The position numbers and the translations under genes were made by a program. Source: Aptenodytes patagonicus (taxonomy: Eukaryota > Chordata > Aves > Sphenisciformes > Spheniscidae). Taken from it: 64,000 nucleotides of DNA. Where the stretch lies: positions 74,352,155-74,416,154 of the forward strand of contig NC_134982.1 in assembly GCF_965638725.1 (NCBI RefSeq). The letters are read 5' to 3'. Positions 61,759-64,000 of the stretch are shown here, piece by piece (the first letter of the stretch is position 1; each line of letters begins with the position of its first letter). The notes beneath the pieces are model-generated. The model saw only the letters and a program-made list of their open reading frames with translations, did no database searches and was not told the origin of the DNA.

Positions 61759-64000
61759 AATGAAACCACCATAGGAGTAGATATGATTTTGTCAGCAGTC
61801 CTGTGAAGGACCATTCCTAATGGCAGCAATGGGTTCAATCTCTAATTCTGTCTGTCTGACACTCTTAACTTACTTACTCCATATTTTTATACTTTCTTCT
61901 TCATTGCCTATTTCATATGCACTTCCCTCAGATTTTAATGCAATCTCTTATAGGTAAAAGGGCTGAAGAAGTGCTGTTGCTGAGGGTTTTCTCTTCCCTT
62001 GGACAAGTTTCATGACTATGAACTACAGAATTAATTTTTTTTGTCTGTAGAAGAACTATTTTTATCCATAGTAATAAGATTAATAATTAAAAAGAAATAG
62101 GACTGTTAAGGTTTGCAGCAGTCAAGAGTGGCATGCTGACCTTTTGAAGAAATACCTAACTTAAATTTGCAGGAAAAAAATAAAAATAAAAATCAGAGCA
62201 CCATGCAGCTCCTTCAAATAAGAGGTTTCTTATAGCAAACAAGGTAAACAGTTGTGGCATAAAAGTAAAAATATTTAATTTTACATATTATTCCTTTCTT
62301 AACTGGCTGAAGGTAGATATTTGATCCTCATGAAAGGAAAATATTTTTTGAAACAGGGAGTGAAGCAGAGTTACATAATCTGTCAGTTCTTTGAATTTGT
62401 CCTTTCAAACGAAAGCTTTTGCTCTTCATAATGTAGGAAGCAGCTTTGTAAAATTCAAAAGTACATATATAGGTTTATATGTCCGAGATATATGCATTCT
62501 TATAATAACAAATCTTGAGTCTGAGTAGCATGAATTTAAAATAGAAAAATGAATCTAGAACTGTTTAACACTGCTGTGCTAATCCATAATTGGGTGTATA
62601 GTATTGCTTCTCTACAAACATGCAATTATGAACTGCAAACTGCAAACATTCCTGCAAGATGAAAACTACAAAATACCAAAAAGTATGCATAGCTAGGTAC
62701 AGATCGGGTAATGTAAAAGCTAAAAAAATTCTCTTAGAAAAATGGTCTAAAAATGTTCTAAATAACCATTTAAATAAGTCTACACTAGCTTTCAAGTCTG
62801 TGTGTGTACAATGCCATGGTGACAGATGTCTCATCTGTTAAAGAGTCTCAGGTGCAGTGCCATTGATAAGTGATTATAGTTGAATTACAGTATTGCTTAG
62901 TGACGTCTTCCTTTGCTACTCTTGTACAAGCTGAAAATATTTTCCATGTTTCCTACACGACTGACAACTGTGTCCACTTTTAGGACCCCCAGCATTGCCT
63001 TTGGTAGGTGTAGGTGTTGGCCTATGTCTCTCTCACGTGGTAATCAGTGACAAATCTCTACCGATCCTAGTAACTACGGTGATTCTCTGCAGGAGGAACA
63101 GGGCACAACTAATTCCTCTGCCCTAAGTCCCATATCAAGTCATATTCCCTGAGCAGTTCTACCATGACTGCAACCTTCTTCTGCATTGCTACATGGCATT
63201 CAGATTTATCACTTCTAATGCTGTTCTACATTAACTGGAGAATTGAAAGCATCTGCTTAAAATCTTGCTGTAGCTACAAAATACCTGGTGGTGATAAGAG
63301 TAGCATGTGTTCAGTGTTGTGCTTGTTTAGGGCTTTTGCCTTGAGAAAACTATAAAAGCTCAATATCTTTGAAAGTTCTAATTTAATTACACTTTGCATA
63401 AAGAAATTGTCTCAAATGCTTATATGCTAATCTCCTCCTCAATGTCAGTAGCACTATTATTTTTTTTAATTAGCTACTGTATGTAAAATTGCTTATTTGC
63501 AAGTCTCTTTATTTGTTTCCAGGTTCCCCTGTATCTGACAAGCAGGTCATGTTTTGTTGCTTATATTTTCGTTTTGGGTTTTTTTTTTAAAGTAAAATGT
63601 GTTCTTTCAAGCTTTAATTTTTCCTCATATGATGTGAAAATTAACAAAGCACAGAAAGTATATGTATATTGTGTATTGTATTTGCTGAAAGTTTAAATTC
63701 TTGCTTAAATCTAAACTATTACTGAAACCTTAAATAATATAAAACCAGTGTGAACATATAATCTATTAAAAATATACTTGTTGCTTTATATTACCAGCTC
63801 AGAGACAATACACTTCATCAGACAGCTGAACCCCTAGATGAGAAAACTGGCAAAACCAAATCTTGTATGGGTATCCCTGCCAACAGTTGTGTAGCTGTCA
63901 TCTGTTATCTAAGAATAGCAGTCTGATACAGTTGATAAGATTGTGTGTGACTATAATTATCATTTCACTAAGTGTTTGAACTGAAGAAAAACTGTTAATG
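61759..64000. other. Non-coding unique interval, no gene seen
   Basis: AT-rich DNA without a supportable gene or recognised mobile element. Frames are at most about 90 codons and carry no recognisable domain. Short T and A runs occur, for example near 63459 and 63581. Confidence 0.6.

Noticed and set aside
1..64000. CRISPR arrays, tRNA, rRNA, bacterial operons or phage genes
   Set aside because: No regularly spaced repeats, no tRNA-like cloverleaf or rRNA signature noticed, and the sequence is clearly vertebrate nuclear DNA.

Overview
This is AT-rich vertebrate nuclear DNA with no host protein-coding gene, exon or structural RNA that I can support. The retroelements point to a bird. There are several CR1 LINE copies whose 3' ends carry the short ATCATAGA-type tandem repeat. 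There are also three LTRs of the type that begins TGTCCTGGTTTC and ends AAACCAC(A/G)ACA; I recognise this type from avian genomes. The species cannot be read from the window. The setting looks like a gene desert or a very large intron.

Layout. 1-1.3 kb: unique sequence with one possible fossil repeat. 1.3-2.83 kb: a 5'-truncated CR1 on the minus strand with an open reverse-transcriptase (RT) frame. 2.83-19.5 kb: unique AT-rich DNA with two possible fossil repeats and a small perfect hairpin. 19.5-19.75 kb: a CR1 3' end on the plus strand. 19.75-28.0 kb: unique DNA. 27.99-28.96 kb: a solo LTR split by a second solo LTR in the opposite orientation, each with its own perfect 5-bp target duplication. 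29.0-35.9 kb: unique DNA with a 32-A tract and an ancient palindromic repeat. 35.9-37.3 kb: an old decayed CR1 on the plus strand. 37.5-37.6 kb: a CR1 3' scrap. 37.6-56.3 kb: unique DNA with a few GC-richer patches and one old repeat tail. 56.3-61.76 kb: a three-level nest in which CR1 copy B is split by CR1 copy A, which is split by a solo LTR. 61.76-64 kb: unique DNA.

All recognisable coding sequence is CR1 ORF2 (endonuclease-RT), and every copy is truncated or broken. Copy 1 has the longest open frame (473 codons) but has Gly where RT motif A should carry its catalytic Asp. Copy B has one in-frame stop, and copy A has frame breaks. The LTRs are solo and carry no viral genes. Two of them keep a perfect CRE octamer (TGACGTCA) 7 nt upstream of a TATA-like box, and the third has lost that segment.

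No undescribed protein system is present. The most informative structures are the two nested insertions, which give a relative order of element activity; the long inverted repeats made by the head-on LTR pair; and the inner LTR's deletion scar, which looks like templated end joining. Family assignments come from recognising motifs, not from database searches.
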